From contig NC_092576.1 in assembly GCF_037975245.1 (NCBI RefSeq), positions 39,092,611-39,156,610 on the forward strand: DNA of 64,000 nucleotides. The letters run 5' to 3'. The notes below the pieces were generated by a model that saw only the letters and a list, made by a program, of their open reading frames with translations, was not told the DNA's origin and ran no database searches. Position 1 is the stretch's first letter. Each line of letters opens with the position of its first letter. The stretch is from Apostichopus japonicus (taxonomy: Eukaryota; Echinodermata; Holothuroidea; Aspidochirotida; Stichopodidae). A program made the translations under genes and the position numbers. This document shows, piece after piece, positions 11,091-22,792 of the stretch.

Positions 11091-11476
11091 GTAATATATT
11101 GACATGTATACCTTCAATGTGAAAAAAGGGCAACATACTGTGCAAAATCTACACAATGATACAATATTTCAGCCATTGACTGCAAAATGAAAAGCATGTG
11201 GCTAAGCTTGAAGCCTAACTAGACCGTATGTGCTACCTTCACACTCTCACGAATAAGTCATCTGATATTGCACACCACATTAAAATGTCCTATGCTATTC
11301 TTTGTGTAGGCCTGCTGACATTTGTACCATTTGATGAACCTACTGTACAATAGCCAGTTCTGGGTTGGGGGGGGGGGGGGAAATGGGTGGTTTATTGCTT
11401 ACTCTACACACTAGCAATATCTTGAAATATACTAACACTCGCATAACTAAGAGAAACCTATATTGTATCATATACA
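11090..11476 (+). repeat. Diverged unit of the 443-bp repeat family (left flank of satellite)
   Basis: It holds the family's landmarks in order: ACCTTCAATGTGAAAAAAGG, GACTGCAAAATGAAAAGCATG, a degenerate TTCACACTCTCAC, CTGACATTTGTACCAT, a 12-G run (11366-11379) and AGAGAAACCTATA. These recur at 16335-16500 and 17996-18430. This is the most likely ancestor-like sequence adjoining the shortened 197-bp satellite. Confidence 0.7.
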
Positions 11477-14400
11477 TATCATATACAGTATAGTCTACTG
11501 ATCTATTAGATATATGCCCCCAGTGTAGACCTCAAGTATTACAAAGTATTATTAAGCCACTAACAGAAACAGGAAAGAGTATGTGGCAAAGCTTCACACC
11601 AAGCAATATGGTGTGTGCTGCCTTCACACTCTCACTTATTCCAGTTGCATGACAATGCCTTAGGCCAATTGCCTATCATATACAGTATAGTCTACTGATC
11701 TATTAGATATATGCCCCCAGTGTAGACCTTAGGTATTACAAAGTATTATTAAGCCACTAACAGAAACAGTAAAGAGTATGTGGCAAAGCTTCACACCACG
11801 CAATATGGTGTGTGCTGCCTTCACACTCTCACTTATTCCAGTTGCATGACAATACCTTAAGCCAATTGCCTATCATATACAGTATAGTCTACTGATCTAT
11901 TATATATATGCCCCCAGTGTAGACCTTAGGTATTATGAAGTATTATTAAGCCACTAACAGAAACAGTATGTGGCAAAGCTTCACACCACGCAGTATGGTG
12001 TGTGCTGCCTTCACACTCTCACTTATTCTAGTTGTATGACAATACCTTAAGCCAATTGCCTATCATATACAGTATAGTCTACTGATCTATTATATATATG
12101 CCCCCAGTGTAGACCTTAGGTATAATGAAGTATTATTAAGCCACTAACAGAAACAGTAAAGAGTATGTGGCAAAGCTTCACACCAAGCAATATGGTGTGT
12201 GCTGCCTTCACACTCTCACTTATTCCAGTTGCATGACAATACCTTAGGCCAATTGCCTATCATATACAGTATAGTCTACTGATCTATTATATATATGCCC
12301 CCAGTGTAGACCTTAGGTATTATGAAGTATTATTAAGCCACTAACAGAAACAGTAAAGAGTATGTGGCAAAGCTTCACACCAAGCAATATGGTGTGTGCT
12401 GCCTTCACACTCTCACTTATTCCAGTTGCATGACAATACCTTAGGCCAATTGCCTATCATATACAGTATAGTCTACTGATCTATTATATATATGCCCCCA
12501 GTGTAGACCTTAGGTATTATGAAGTATTATTAAGCCACTAACAGAAACAGTAAAGAGTATGTGGCAAAGCTTCACACCAAGCAATATGGTGTGTGCTGCC
12601 TTCACACTCTCACTTATTCCAGTTGCATGACAATACCTTAGGCCAATTGCCTATCATATACAGTATAGTCTACTGATCTATTATATATATGCCCCCAGTG
12701 TAGACCTTAGGTATTATGAAGTATTATTAAGCCACTAACAGAAACAGTAAAGAGTATGTGGCAAAGCTTCACACCAAGCAATATGGTGTGTGCTGCCTTC
12801 ACACTCTCACTTATTCCAGTTGCATGACAATGCCTTAGGCCAATTGCCTATCATATACAGTATAGTCTACTGATCTATTAGATATATGCCCCCAGTGTAG
12901 ACCTTAGGTATTACAAAGTATTATTAAGCCACTAACAGAAACAGTAAAGAGTATGTGGCAAAGCTTCACACCAAGCAATATGGTGTGTGCTGCCTTCACA
13001 CTCTCACTTATTCCAGTTGCATGACAATACCTTAAGCCAATTGCCTATCATATACAGTATAGTCTACTGATCTATTATATATATGCCCCCAGTGTAGACC
13101 TTAGGTATTATGAAGTATTATTAAGCCACTAACAGAAACAGTATGTGGCAAAGCTTCACACCACGCAGTATGGTGTGTGCTGCCTTCACACTCTCACTTA
13201 TTCTAGTTGTATGACAATACCTTAAGCCAATTGCCTATCATATACAGTATAGTCTACTGATCTATTATATATATGCCCCCAGTGTAGACCTTAGGTATTA
13301 TGAAGTATTATTAAGCCACTAACAGAAACAGTAAAGAGTATGTGGCAAAGCTTCACACCAAGCAATATGGTGTGTGCTGCCTTCACACTCTCACTTATTC
13401 CAGTTGCATGACAATACCTTAGGCCAATTGCCTATCATATACAGTATAGTCTACTGATCTATTATATATATGCCCCCAGTGTAGACCTTAGGTATTATGA
13501 AGTATTATTAAGCCACTAACAGAAACAGTAAAGAGTATGTGGCAAAGCTTCACACCAAGCAATATGGTGTGTGCTGCCTTCACACTCTCACTTATTCCAG
13601 TTGCATGACAATACCTTAAGCCAATTGCCTATCATATACAGTATAGTCTACTGATCTATTATATATATGCCCCCAGTGTAGACCTTAGGTATTATGAAGT
13701 ATTATTAAGCCACTAACAGAAACAGTATGTGGCAAAGCTTCACACCACGCAGTATGGTGTGTGCTGCCTTCACACTCTCACTTATTCTAGTTGTATGACA
13801 ATACCTTAAGCCAATTGCCTATCATATACAGTATAGTCTACTGATCTATTATATATATGCCCCCAGTGTAGACCTTAGGTATTATGAAGTATTATTAAGC
13901 CACTAACAGAAACAGTAAAGAGTATGTGGCAAAGCTTCACACCAAGCAATATGGTGTGTGCTGCCTTCACACTCTCACTTATTCCAGTTGCATGACAATA
14001 CCTTAGGCCAATTGCCTATCATATACAGTATAGTCTAATGATCTATTAGATATATGCCCCCAGTGTAGACCTTAGGTATTATGAAGTATTATTAAGCCAC
14101 TAACAGAAACAGTAAAGAGTATGTGGCAAAGCTTCACACCAAGCAATATGGTGTGTGCTGCCTTCACACTCTCACTTATTCCAGTTGCATGACAATACCT
14201 TAAGCCAATTGCCTATCATATACAGTATAGTCTACTGATCTATTATATATATGCCCCCAGTGTAGACCTTAGGTATTATGAAGTATTATTAAGCCACTAA
14301 CAGAAACAGTATGTGGCAAAGCTTCACACCACGCAGTATGGTGTGTGCTGCCTTCACACTCTCACTTATTCTAGTTGTATGACAATACCTTAAGCCAATT

Positions 14401-16165
14401 GCCTATCATATACAGTATAGTCTACTGATCTATTATATATATGCCCCCAGTGTAGACCTTAGGTATTATGAAGTATTATTAAGCCACTAACAGAAACAGT
14501 AAAGAGTATGTGGCAAAGCTTCACACCAAGCAATATGGTGTGTGCTGCCTTCACACTCTCACTTATTCCAGTTGCATGACAATACCTTAGGCCAATTGCC
14601 TATCATATACAGTATAGTCTACTGATCTATTATATATATGCCCCCAGTGTAGACCTTAGGTATTATGAAGTATTATTAAGCCACTAACAGAAACAGTAAA
14701 GAGTATGTGGCAAAGCTTCACACCAAGCAATATGGTGTGTGCTGCCTTCACACTCTCACTTATTCCAGTTGCATGACAATACCTTAGGCCAATTGCCTAT
14801 CATATACAGTATAGTCTAATGATCTATTAGATATATGCCCCCAGTGTAGACCTTAGGTATTACAAAGTATTATTAAGCCACTAACAGAAACAGTAAAGAG
14901 TATGTGGCAAAGCTTCACACCACGCAATATGGTGTGTGCTGCCTTCACACTCTCACTTATTCCAGTTGCATGACAATACCTTAAGCCAATTGCCTATCAT
15001 ATACAGTATAGTCTACTGATCTATTATATATATGCCCCCAGTGTAGACCTTAGGTATTATGAAGTATTATTAAGCCACTAACAGAAACAGTATGTGGCAA
15101 AGCTTCACACCACGCAGTATGGTGTGTGCTGCCTTCACACTCTCACTTATTCTAGTTGTATGACAATACCTTAAGCCAATTGCCTATCATATACAGTATA
15201 GTCTACTGATCTATTATATATATGCCCCCAGTGTAGACCTTAGGTATTATGAAGTATTATTAAGCCACTAACAGAAACAGTAAAGAGTATGTGGCAAAGC
15301 TTCACACCAAGCAATATGGTGTGTGCTGCCTTCACACTCTCACTTATTCCAGTTGCATGACAATACCTTAGGCCAATTGCCTATCATATACAGTATAGTC
15401 TACTGATCTATTAGATATATGCCCCCAGTGTAGACCTTAGGTATTACAAAGTATTATTAAGCCACTAACAGAAACAGTAAAGAGTATGTGGCAAAGCTTC
15501 ACACCAAGCAATATGGTGTGTGCTGCCTTCACACTCTCACTTATTCCAGTTGCATGACAATACCTTAAGCCAATTGCCTATCATATACAGTATAGTCTAC
15601 TGATCTATTATATATATGCCCCCAGTGTAGACCTTAGGTATTATGAAGTATTATTAAGCCACTAACAGAAACAGTATGTGGCAAAGCTTCACACCACGCA
15701 GTATGGTGTGTGCTGCCTTCACACTCTCACTTATTCTAGTTGTATGACAATACCTTAAGCCAATTGCCTATCATATACAGTATAGTCTACTGATCTATTA
15801 TATATATGCCCCCAGTGTAGACCTTAGGTATTATGAAGTATTATTAAGCCACTAACAGAAACAGTAAAGAGTATGTGGCAAAGCTTCACACCAAGCAATA
15901 TGGTGTGTGCTGCCTTCACACTCTCACTTATTCCAGTTGCATGACAATACCTTAGGCCAATTGCCTATCATATACAGTATAGTCTAATGATCTATTAGAT
16001 ATATTCCCCCAGTGTAAACCTTAAGTATTACAAAGTTGTATTAAGCCACTAACAGAAACAGTAAAGACTATGTGGCAAAGCTTCACACCAAGCAATATGG
16101 TGTGTGCTACATGTACCTTCACACTCTCACTTATTCCAGTTGCCTGACAATACCTTAGGCAAACC
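11477..16165 (+). repeat. 197-bp satellite array, about 24 monomers, with a 190-bp variant
   Basis: Measured on the word CATATACAGTATAG, successive monomers start at 11480, 11677, 11874, 12064, 12261 and so on to 15969. Spacing is 197 bp except for six monomers of 190 bp that lack TAAAGAG after AACAGTA. The 190-bp type also carries linked changes (CACGCAGTATGG, TTCTAGTTGTATGAC). Monomers are very similar, so homogenisation is recent; the first and last are the most diverged. Each contains an inverted repeat CACACCA-7 nt-TGGTGTG. No open frame spans a monomer. Confidence 0.97.
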
Positions 16166-16716
16166 ATATTAACTTAACTACTATACATACATAGACCTAT
16201 CTTGGGATAAACCTACAGACATTAGTATCATTCAATGAGATTCACTGTAGACTAGTATTGATAACATACTTGTACTGTAGCTATGGGTTTGTGGGTTTGG
16301 GGAGGGTTGGGGCAAATTGACTTGACTTGGAGAATTGCCATACCTTCAGTGTGAAAAAGGGCAACCACACCTACTTCACAATGATACAGTATTCAGCGAT
16401 TGACTGCAAAAACGAAAAGCATGTGACCATGTGGTTTGTGCTGCCTCAAAGCTCTCACACATAACAGTCTCCTTATGCAAACGACATTTGAATTTTATAT
16501 TAGACTATTTGTTGGATAGTCCTGCCAATAGTTGTATAATCCAATAACACTAAAGCAGCCTATTCTTAGGGTATTTAAACTTAAGAGGAAAGGAAGGTGT
16601 TGGTGGTTGACTGCTGGCAAATAAAATGAAAGCCATGATCCTCACACTGCACGAGATGGTAGGTACTATCTTCATTGTCTCAATAAAATGGGTCACATAA
16701 AAATGAAAATATTAGT
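16166..16716 (+). repeat. Diverged 443-family unit plus left part of the segmental duplication
   Basis: ACCTTCAGTGTGAAAAAGGG, GACTGCAAAAACGAAAAGCATG and TGTGCTGCCT (16339-16450) match the family at 11.1 and 18.0 kb. From about 16540 the sequence pairs with 19950 onward (for example GAAAGCCA, AATAAAATGGGTCA). Confidence 0.65.
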
Positions 16717-17071
16717 TTCCTCGACTCCATAAACCCATCCAAAAGTTTATCCTCAATGTTGTTTTGTTTTTATATTACATCTGCACCTTGTATTTGAAGG
16801 AGTGCCATCACCTGTACTTTTGTCAGGCAGTTTATGCGCTGGTAGTTGAAGCCTTCCAACCACTTTGTTAGCCTTTCAAGCTCTGGCTACTACCGGGAAA
16901 TGGAGAACGACAGGACATTCTTCCACATAGTTTTCTGCCATCCATGACAGAACTTTTCTGTCACAACTCACTTCTTCAGAAGCGGAGCGTCTACTTTGTT
17001 TCTTGATTTGCTTAGCTTTGCTCCTTTTTTACTTTCTCCTTCTCTATTCTTCTCAAGGCCAACAGTTAGTT
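16717..17071 (-). pseudogene. Broken copy of the basic exon at 20134-20539
   Basis: Minus-strand sequence pairs with the intact exon at 20134-20539 along its length, including the splice acceptor word TTTTTCTTGTAG at 17072-17083. A continuous stretch reads RRSASEEVSCDRKVLSWMAE, matching ASEEVGCDRKVLSWMAK in the intact copy. The ATG is lost, there is an in-frame TAA in the lysine-rich part and there are frame changes on either side, so it cannot make the same protein. Flanking DNA is also duplicated, so the whole block, not a processed transcript, was copied. Confidence 0.8.
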
Positions 17072-18185
17072 CTACAAGAAAAACAAGCAATAAATGAACA
17101 GTGTGTAAAGATCATAATGTGTGACTTGGCTTTTAGTTTCAAAGTTTTCTTTTGTATGGGCCCAATTTAATTAGGTTGGTAGGGGTGGGGTTGTAATGAT
17201 TTGCCTGAAGATTTTTGTGGTACTCAACTGTGCCAACTGTGTAGTTCTCAACTGTGCCATGTGAAAAGTAAAAGTCAATATGGTGTGAACTTGAAACATG
17301 ACCACTGGGATACTAGCATTTGAGGAGCTTTGGAAAAGGTCTGTTATTTTGACAAATCACCAATGTGCTGTCAAGCACAAACTTTGTGGTTGCTTACTTA
17401 GTGCAGTAAACCACATTACACAATGGTGTGGACAGGGTGGGAATGTGTGTCAGTAGAAGGGGTGTGAAAGGCCAGTCATGCTGAGTGCAAGTGAATACTG
17501 ATTGCTTTCATTTAGCAAATCATAGAGGTCTGGCAACAATATCATAATTTCTTCAATGTGCAAAGCACAATAAGACTATAATTAGCCACTGAATATGATA
17601 GTAAAAAGTGTGTGGTAAAACTTTCTTTACACTACATAAGGTGGTACATGCTGTCTTAGCACTCTCACTTACACAACGACGTACTGTACCGTAATCTCCT
17701 AATAAGCCTAAACATTAAATGGATAATGCTCCCTGGGTTAGGCCTGCTGAAATACATAATTAACGGTAATCTTAGTCTAGATGATGTACTTGTATATTCA
17801 TATGTAACTGAAACATGAGGGAAAGGAGTAAAACGTAGAGGGAGGGGGTGGGGGAAGTGTCTATACTAGGAACATGGTGCTTTCACAAAATATTACCTCA
17901 TAATTCAATGAAAGACTTCAATTTCTTACATGAAAACCTTGAACTCTGAAATCAACAGTACATGGCTACCTGTACAATATTGTTGCTGGAAATGGGAATT
18001 GGCATAATGACATACCTTCAATGTGAAAAAGGCTTACTTTACACTAACCACAATTATAATTTTCAGCTATTGACTGCAAGAAAGCATGTGGCAAAGCTTC
18101 ACACCAAATTATATGACACTCTCACAAATAACAGTCACTTAATATTGCAAATTACATTTAAATGTCCTAGACTACACTTTAATTA
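17072..18185 (+). repeat. Duplicated flank and diverged 443-family units
   Basis: 17120-17200 matches 20590-20690 (GGTTGGTAG, then a G-run, then AATGATTT). 17580-17690 and 17996-18185 carry diverged family landmarks such as TGTGGTAAAAC, GACTGCAAGAAAGCATGTGG and CAAAGCTTCACACC. No gene is seen. Confidence 0.6.
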
Positions 18186-19866
18186 GGCCTGTTGATATTG
18201 TACATTTCAATGAACCTACTGTATTACAGCATACAACTGTAATGGGTTGAGGGGTAATTACTTCACTGTACATAATAGTGATTTTGTCAAATATACCTGT
18301 AGTAACATTCTCACTACTAAGTGAAACCTATAAAGTACATTTATATATCAATATTGAGTAATGAATGTGTTTCTCTAAGTCTACTGATCAATTGGCTATA
18401 GGCCACTAGTGAAGTCTTAAGTAAGTATTATAAAATAAGATTCAGCCACTAACAGCATTAGTAAAGAGTATGTGGCAAAGCTTCACACCACACAATATGG
18501 TGTGTGCTGCCTTCACACCCTCACTATTACCAGTTAAATGACATTTCCTTAGGCCAACTACATTATATGAACTACTGTACATAGGCCTTTCTTTGGATAA
18601 ACCTACTGATATTTGTACCATTCAATGAACATACTGAACAATATCCTATAACTGAACTGGGTGAAGGGCGGGGGGGGGGGGGGGAGGTTGTGATGGGTGG
18701 TTGATTACTTAACTGTACATATTAGTTATTTCTGGAAATAATGTAACACTCTTACTACTAAGTGAAACCTATAAAGTACATTTATATATCAATATTGAGT
18801 AATGAATGTGTTCCTCATATAGTCTACTGATCAATTGGCTATAGGCCACTAGTGAAGTCTTAAGTAAGTATTATAAAATAAGATTCAGCCACTAACAGCA
18901 TTAGTAAAGAGTATGTGGCAAAGCTTCACACCACACAATATGGTGTGTGCTGCCTTCACACCCTCACTATTACCAGTTAAATGACATTTCCTTAGGCCAA
19001 CTACATTATATGAACTACTGTACATAGGCCTTTCTTTGGATAAACCTACTGATATTTGTACCATTCAATGAACATACTGAACAATATCCTATAACTGAAC
19101 TGGGTGAAGGGCGGGGGGGGGGGGGGAGGTTGTGATGGGTGGTTGATTACTTAACTGTACATATTAGTTATTTCTGGAAATAATGTAACACTCTTACTAC
19201 TAAGTGAAACCTATAAAGTACATTTATATATCAATATTGAGTAATGAATGTGTTCCTCATATAGTCTACTGATCAATTGGCTATAGGCCACTAGTGAAGT
19301 CTTAAGTAAGTATTATAAAATAAGATTCAGCCACTAACAGCATTAGTAAAGAGTATGTGGCAAAGCTTCACACCACACAATATGGTGTGTGCTGCCTTCA
19401 CACCCTCACTATTACCAGTTAAATGACATTTCCTTAGGCCAACTACACTATATGAACTACTGTACATAGGCCTTTCTTTGGATAAACCTACTGATATTTG
19501 TACCATTCAATGAACATACTGAACAATGTCCTATAACTGAACTGGGTTAAGGGCGGGGGGGGGGGGGTGGGAGGTTGTGATGGGTGGTTGATTACTTAAC
19601 TGTACATATTAGTTATTTCTGGAAATAATGTAACACTCTTACTACTAAGTGAAACCTATAAAGTACATTTATATATCAATATTGAGTAATGAATGTGTTC
19701 CTCATATAGTCTACTGATCAATTGGCTATAGGCCACTAGTGAAGTCTTAAGTAAGTATTATAAAATAAGATTCAGCCACTAACAGCAATATTAAACAGAA
19801 TGTGGCAAAGCTTCACACCACACAATATGGTGTGTGCTGTCTTCAAACCTTCACTTATTCCAGTCA
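18186..19866 (+). repeat. 443-bp tandem repeat, about 3.8 units
   Basis: The word GAGTATGTGGCAAAGCTTC starts at 18466, 18909 and 19351, and a diverged form near 19794, so the period is 442-443 bp. Inner units are nearly identical and differ mainly in the length of a G-run (about 12-15 G). One half of the unit (GCCACTAACAG ... CAAAGCTTCACACCA ... CCTTAGGCCAA) is homologous to the 197-bp satellite; the rest (TAGGCCTTTC ... G-run ... AGTGAAACCTATA) is missing from it. Confidence 0.95.
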
Positions 19867-20133
19867 CCTTAGGCAAACCATGTTAGGTTTTTAAAAGATA
19901 CTTTTTTGGGATAGGCCTGCTGACACTTGCATTATCCAATGACCCTACATTAACCTATTCTTAGGGTTATAACTTAAGAGGGAAGGGGGATTTTGGTGGT
20001 GGACTGCTGACATATATGTGACCAAATGAAATGAAAGCCAATTATCCTGACACCACACAAGATGGTATGTGCTGTCTTAATAAAATGGGTCATATGCAAA
20101 TGAACATAATCATAAGGAATCAAGAATTTAAAA
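19867..20133. repeat. Segmental duplication, right copy (3' flank of the basic exon)
   Basis: Pairs with about 16500-16716, including GACTGCTG, GAAAGCCA and AATAAAATGGGTCA. On the minus strand this would be the 3' UTR of the exon at 20134-20539. I see no clear AATAAA on that strand. Confidence 0.6.
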
Positions 20134-20539
20134 TTAGTGGTTTTCATAAAATGCCACCAATTGGTGAGCTTTCCTCCACTTCATAAACCCATCCATAAGT
20201 TTATCCTCCTTAATATTTTGTTTTTTAATATTACAAATACACTTTGTGTTGGAAGATGTGTCATCACCTGTACTTTCACTAGGCACTGTTTCTGTGCTGG
20301 CAGTTGTATCCTGCCCATCACTTTGTTGGCTTTCCGAGCACTGGCTACTACTGGGAAATGAAGGAAATGGAGAAGAAGGACATTGATCATCCAAGTTGGT
20401 CTTTGCCATCCATGACAGAACCTTTCTGTCGCAGCCCACTTCTTCAGAAGCAAAGGGTCTACTTTTAATTTTCTTCAATCGCCTTGTTTTGCTCCTTCTT
20501 TTCACTTTCTCCTTCCCTCTTTTTCGGGCCATTGCAGTT
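20134..20539 (-). CDS. Terminal coding exon of an unrecognised basic, serine-rich protein
   Basis: The exon begins at 20539 after a strong acceptor (TGTTTTTCTTGTAG) and has an ATG at 20532 in the context AACTGCAATGG; it ends at a stop at 20134. The 132 residues open with MARKRGKEKVKRRSKTRRLK, a very basic stretch likely to act as a nuclear or nucleic-acid-binding signal. SEEVGCDRKVLSWMAK follows, then a serine/threonine-rich acidic linker (about 50-95), then a charged C-terminus with CIC and FMKWRKAH. The acceptor is 7 bases before the ATG, so the exon may hold the whole protein with an upstream non-coding exon, or may continue a longer protein in frame. A broken copy lies at 16717-17071, so it may belong to a repeat or a small local family. 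No known family is recognised. Confidence 0.5.
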
Positions 20540-20930
20540 CTACAAGAAAAACAAGCAATAAATGAACAGAGGGCTTAGATAATAGTTTGTGACTTAACAT
20601 TTGCATTCAAAGTTGTCTGTTATTATATGAGCTAATTCATTTTGGTTGGTAGAGGTGGGGGGGGGGGGTAAATGATTTTCCTATTGTGGTCACCTGGGCC
20701 ATGTGCATGCATCAAAACTGTATTGGCCCCAAACATGCCACATATTCAAATATGGTCAACTTTGGCCAATTTACCTCACTGAGGCATTTAGTCACCATGA
20801 GTGTTCATTGAGAATGTCTGAGAAGAATTTGTTAAGTATTGTAAAGACCTCGAGATAAGTTTAAGTGACTGATACAGCAATTTATTGAGTTATAGAAAAA
20901 AATCACTGTAATTTATTTGTTATTCCTTTT
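20540..20930. other. Upstream flank of the basic exon, partly duplicated
   Basis: 20560-20690 matches 17090-17200. A G-run (about 20657-20668) sits within it. The remainder shows nothing. Confidence 0.45.
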
Positions 20931-20934
20931 TTTG

Positions 20935-21265
20935 TGGGGTTATTACTACCCAATGTGCTTGGGAGACAATGCTACAATTAATGGAAATAAGTGTATTTAT
21001 AAATGTATAAGATGTGCAGGGCGAGTGATTAGTGAGGTACAGGAGGGACTGTGTTTGCGTAAGGTGGTTTACGGGGACCCGCATGTGACAACACACCTTC
21101 GCTATGGGGACTGTGAACATTGTGGGGACCTGTATCAGGTCCCCATAATGTTTTGCTAATAAAAAACTTATTTTGCATGTTTTAGATGAAAATAAGGCTT
21201 TTTAATTTTTTTTAATTTTTCCTTCTTTCTTGAAAATTTTTCAACACACATTGTGGGGACCTAAG
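20935..21265 (+). repeat. GGTCCCC-type repeat region with a perfect-looking hairpin
   Basis: 21117-21151 forms a 16-bp stem (15 of 16 paired) around the loop TAT: ACATTGTGGGGACCTG against CAGGTCCCCATAATGT. GGGGACC or GGGGACT recurs at about 21073, 21106 and 21252, with ACACATTGTGGGGACC again at 21245-21260. This suggests a folded or nested short element. The same GGTCCCCATAATGTG phrase is a fixed part of the 23-50 kb satellite. An 80-codon frame at 20917-21159 runs through the hairpin and is not convincing. Confidence 0.6.
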
Positions 21266-21962
21266 GTATTTTTGAAGAGCGCCCCCCAAAATGTGTAACT
21301 CTATGTACAAATAGTATACAGAAAATTCAAAAGCCAGGCTCTGGTTACCAAAGCCACATTTCAAGGGCGCAGGCTGGTGTTAGCCTGGCAAAGAGGGGGG
21401 ATGCCTTTTTTCAGGAAAGTGGAACTCGGTTTCAAAGAGCAAGTACATGTATTTACTCACATCATTAGATCCATCAATTGTATAACCTGCTTAGTGTTGG
21501 ATAGAGCTTTTAGTATGAAAAGGAGTTTTTTAGGGGTTTACAAGAAATTTTCAGTGCAGGGTGGGGTGGGGAGGGGAGGGGAGGGGGCATGGTGGCAATA
21601 ATGCCAGCACCACTTTTGGTTGGCAAGCAGTGTATGGAGAAGGCTGTTGCTAAAATATGATCCCAGATTGCATGAAAATGGTATGTACTTCCCAACATTG
21701 TTTGCATCTATGCATTCTTTTGTCTGGGAGTTCATGTTTTAGAAGTTTACACCTCCATAAACAGATATAAATAGTTGGAAAGATTTCACTTAGGCCTACT
21801 AGTAGGTAATAATTGTGAATTGACCATTTGTCAATATCAATATACAAAAGCATGATACAGCCTGCTTAAATAGTAGCCGTAGCCTGTATATGCTGAAGGT
21901 ATTCCATACGGGGATTTTGTCGTAAATTAATTGTTAGAACTCTTTTTTCTTCAAGGTTACAG
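21266..21962. other. Non-coding sequence, G-rich tract at 21561-21588
   Basis: Open frames on both strands across the G-rich tract are proline- or glycine-rich by composition and look spurious. The last part is the T-rich tract of the next acceptor. Confidence 0.4.
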
Positions 21963-22199
21963 AATAGCCTATGTAATAATATAAGAGATTTTCATAGTTT
22001 AAATACTCTCTTTCACCTAAATTTGACATACTTTTTAAGAGTTCTGTACATGCAAGTACAGAATTTATTGAAAACAAGTTCCAGGTATTCATGTATGACG
22101 AATTCAGATAAAGCATATTTTGAGTATGGACGGAATTTGGCACCTGAGCCATCTAGCGATTCTTATCAAGATCTGTCAACTTGTCACAATGCTAAACTG
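21963..22199 (+). CDS. Candidate internal coding exon A, function unknown
   Basis: The acceptor CTTTTTTCTTCAAGGTTACAG|A (21962/21963) and the donor AAACTG|GTAAGT (22199/22200) enclose 237 bp that is open throughout, phase 0 at both ends (79 codons). The C-terminal half reads KAYFEYGRNLAPEPSSDSYQ and then DLSTCHNAKL, a plausible soluble linker. It splices in frame to the exon at 22793. No family is recognised. It could be the end of a gene whose earlier exons lie upstream, or a spliced non-coding RNA with a chance frame. Confidence 0.35.
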
Positions 22200-22792
22200 G
22201 TAAGTATAAATTTTATTGCTTCAGAACTATATCTGTACAAGTAATGTTGCTGTTGTAATCACTTTTATACTTTTTAGCAATTTAAAATTACACTTTAGAA
22301 GTTGCACAATGATGAGTACTATTTCTAATAACATGTTTATGCTATTTATGCAGGCTTCATGCTAATTGGTAAAACCTGCAGTTACAATTGGTGGCAGATA
22401 TATACTTTACATGATTGGCATAAAAGCTTTGTATTCATATAGGCTCAATGGGAATATAAGATACAACAAAATAGAACAGAGGTTCGGTGGTTCTGTGACA
22501 CTCTACTAGGCAAGAAATTGCATTCTTTCCAACCGAGATAATTTGTTTTTATTTCACTTCAAATTGTGCCATATATACGGTTTTCTGTGACACTTTAATG
22601 ACAAGTAGTGTTATATGCTATGATGATTGCTCTTCACCCTGGAATTCATTCCAGCAGTTGCAACTCCTATTGTTTAATTAATGTGGTATTATTTATCTTA
22701 ATCATAATTGCCCTCATGGAGATACAAGGAATGTACAACAGAAAGTTTGTAATATCTTGACATGGACATTTTCTTTATTTCTTCATATTTAG

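Noticed and set aside
11477-16165. Regularly spaced repeats considered as a CRISPR array
   Set aside because: The repeats are head-to-tail satellite monomers with no unique spacers, in a eukaryotic context.
20917-21159. 80-codon plus frame with several cysteines, zinc-finger-like at first sight
   Set aside because: Cysteine spacing fits no known finger, and the frame crosses the GGTCCCC hairpin repeat.
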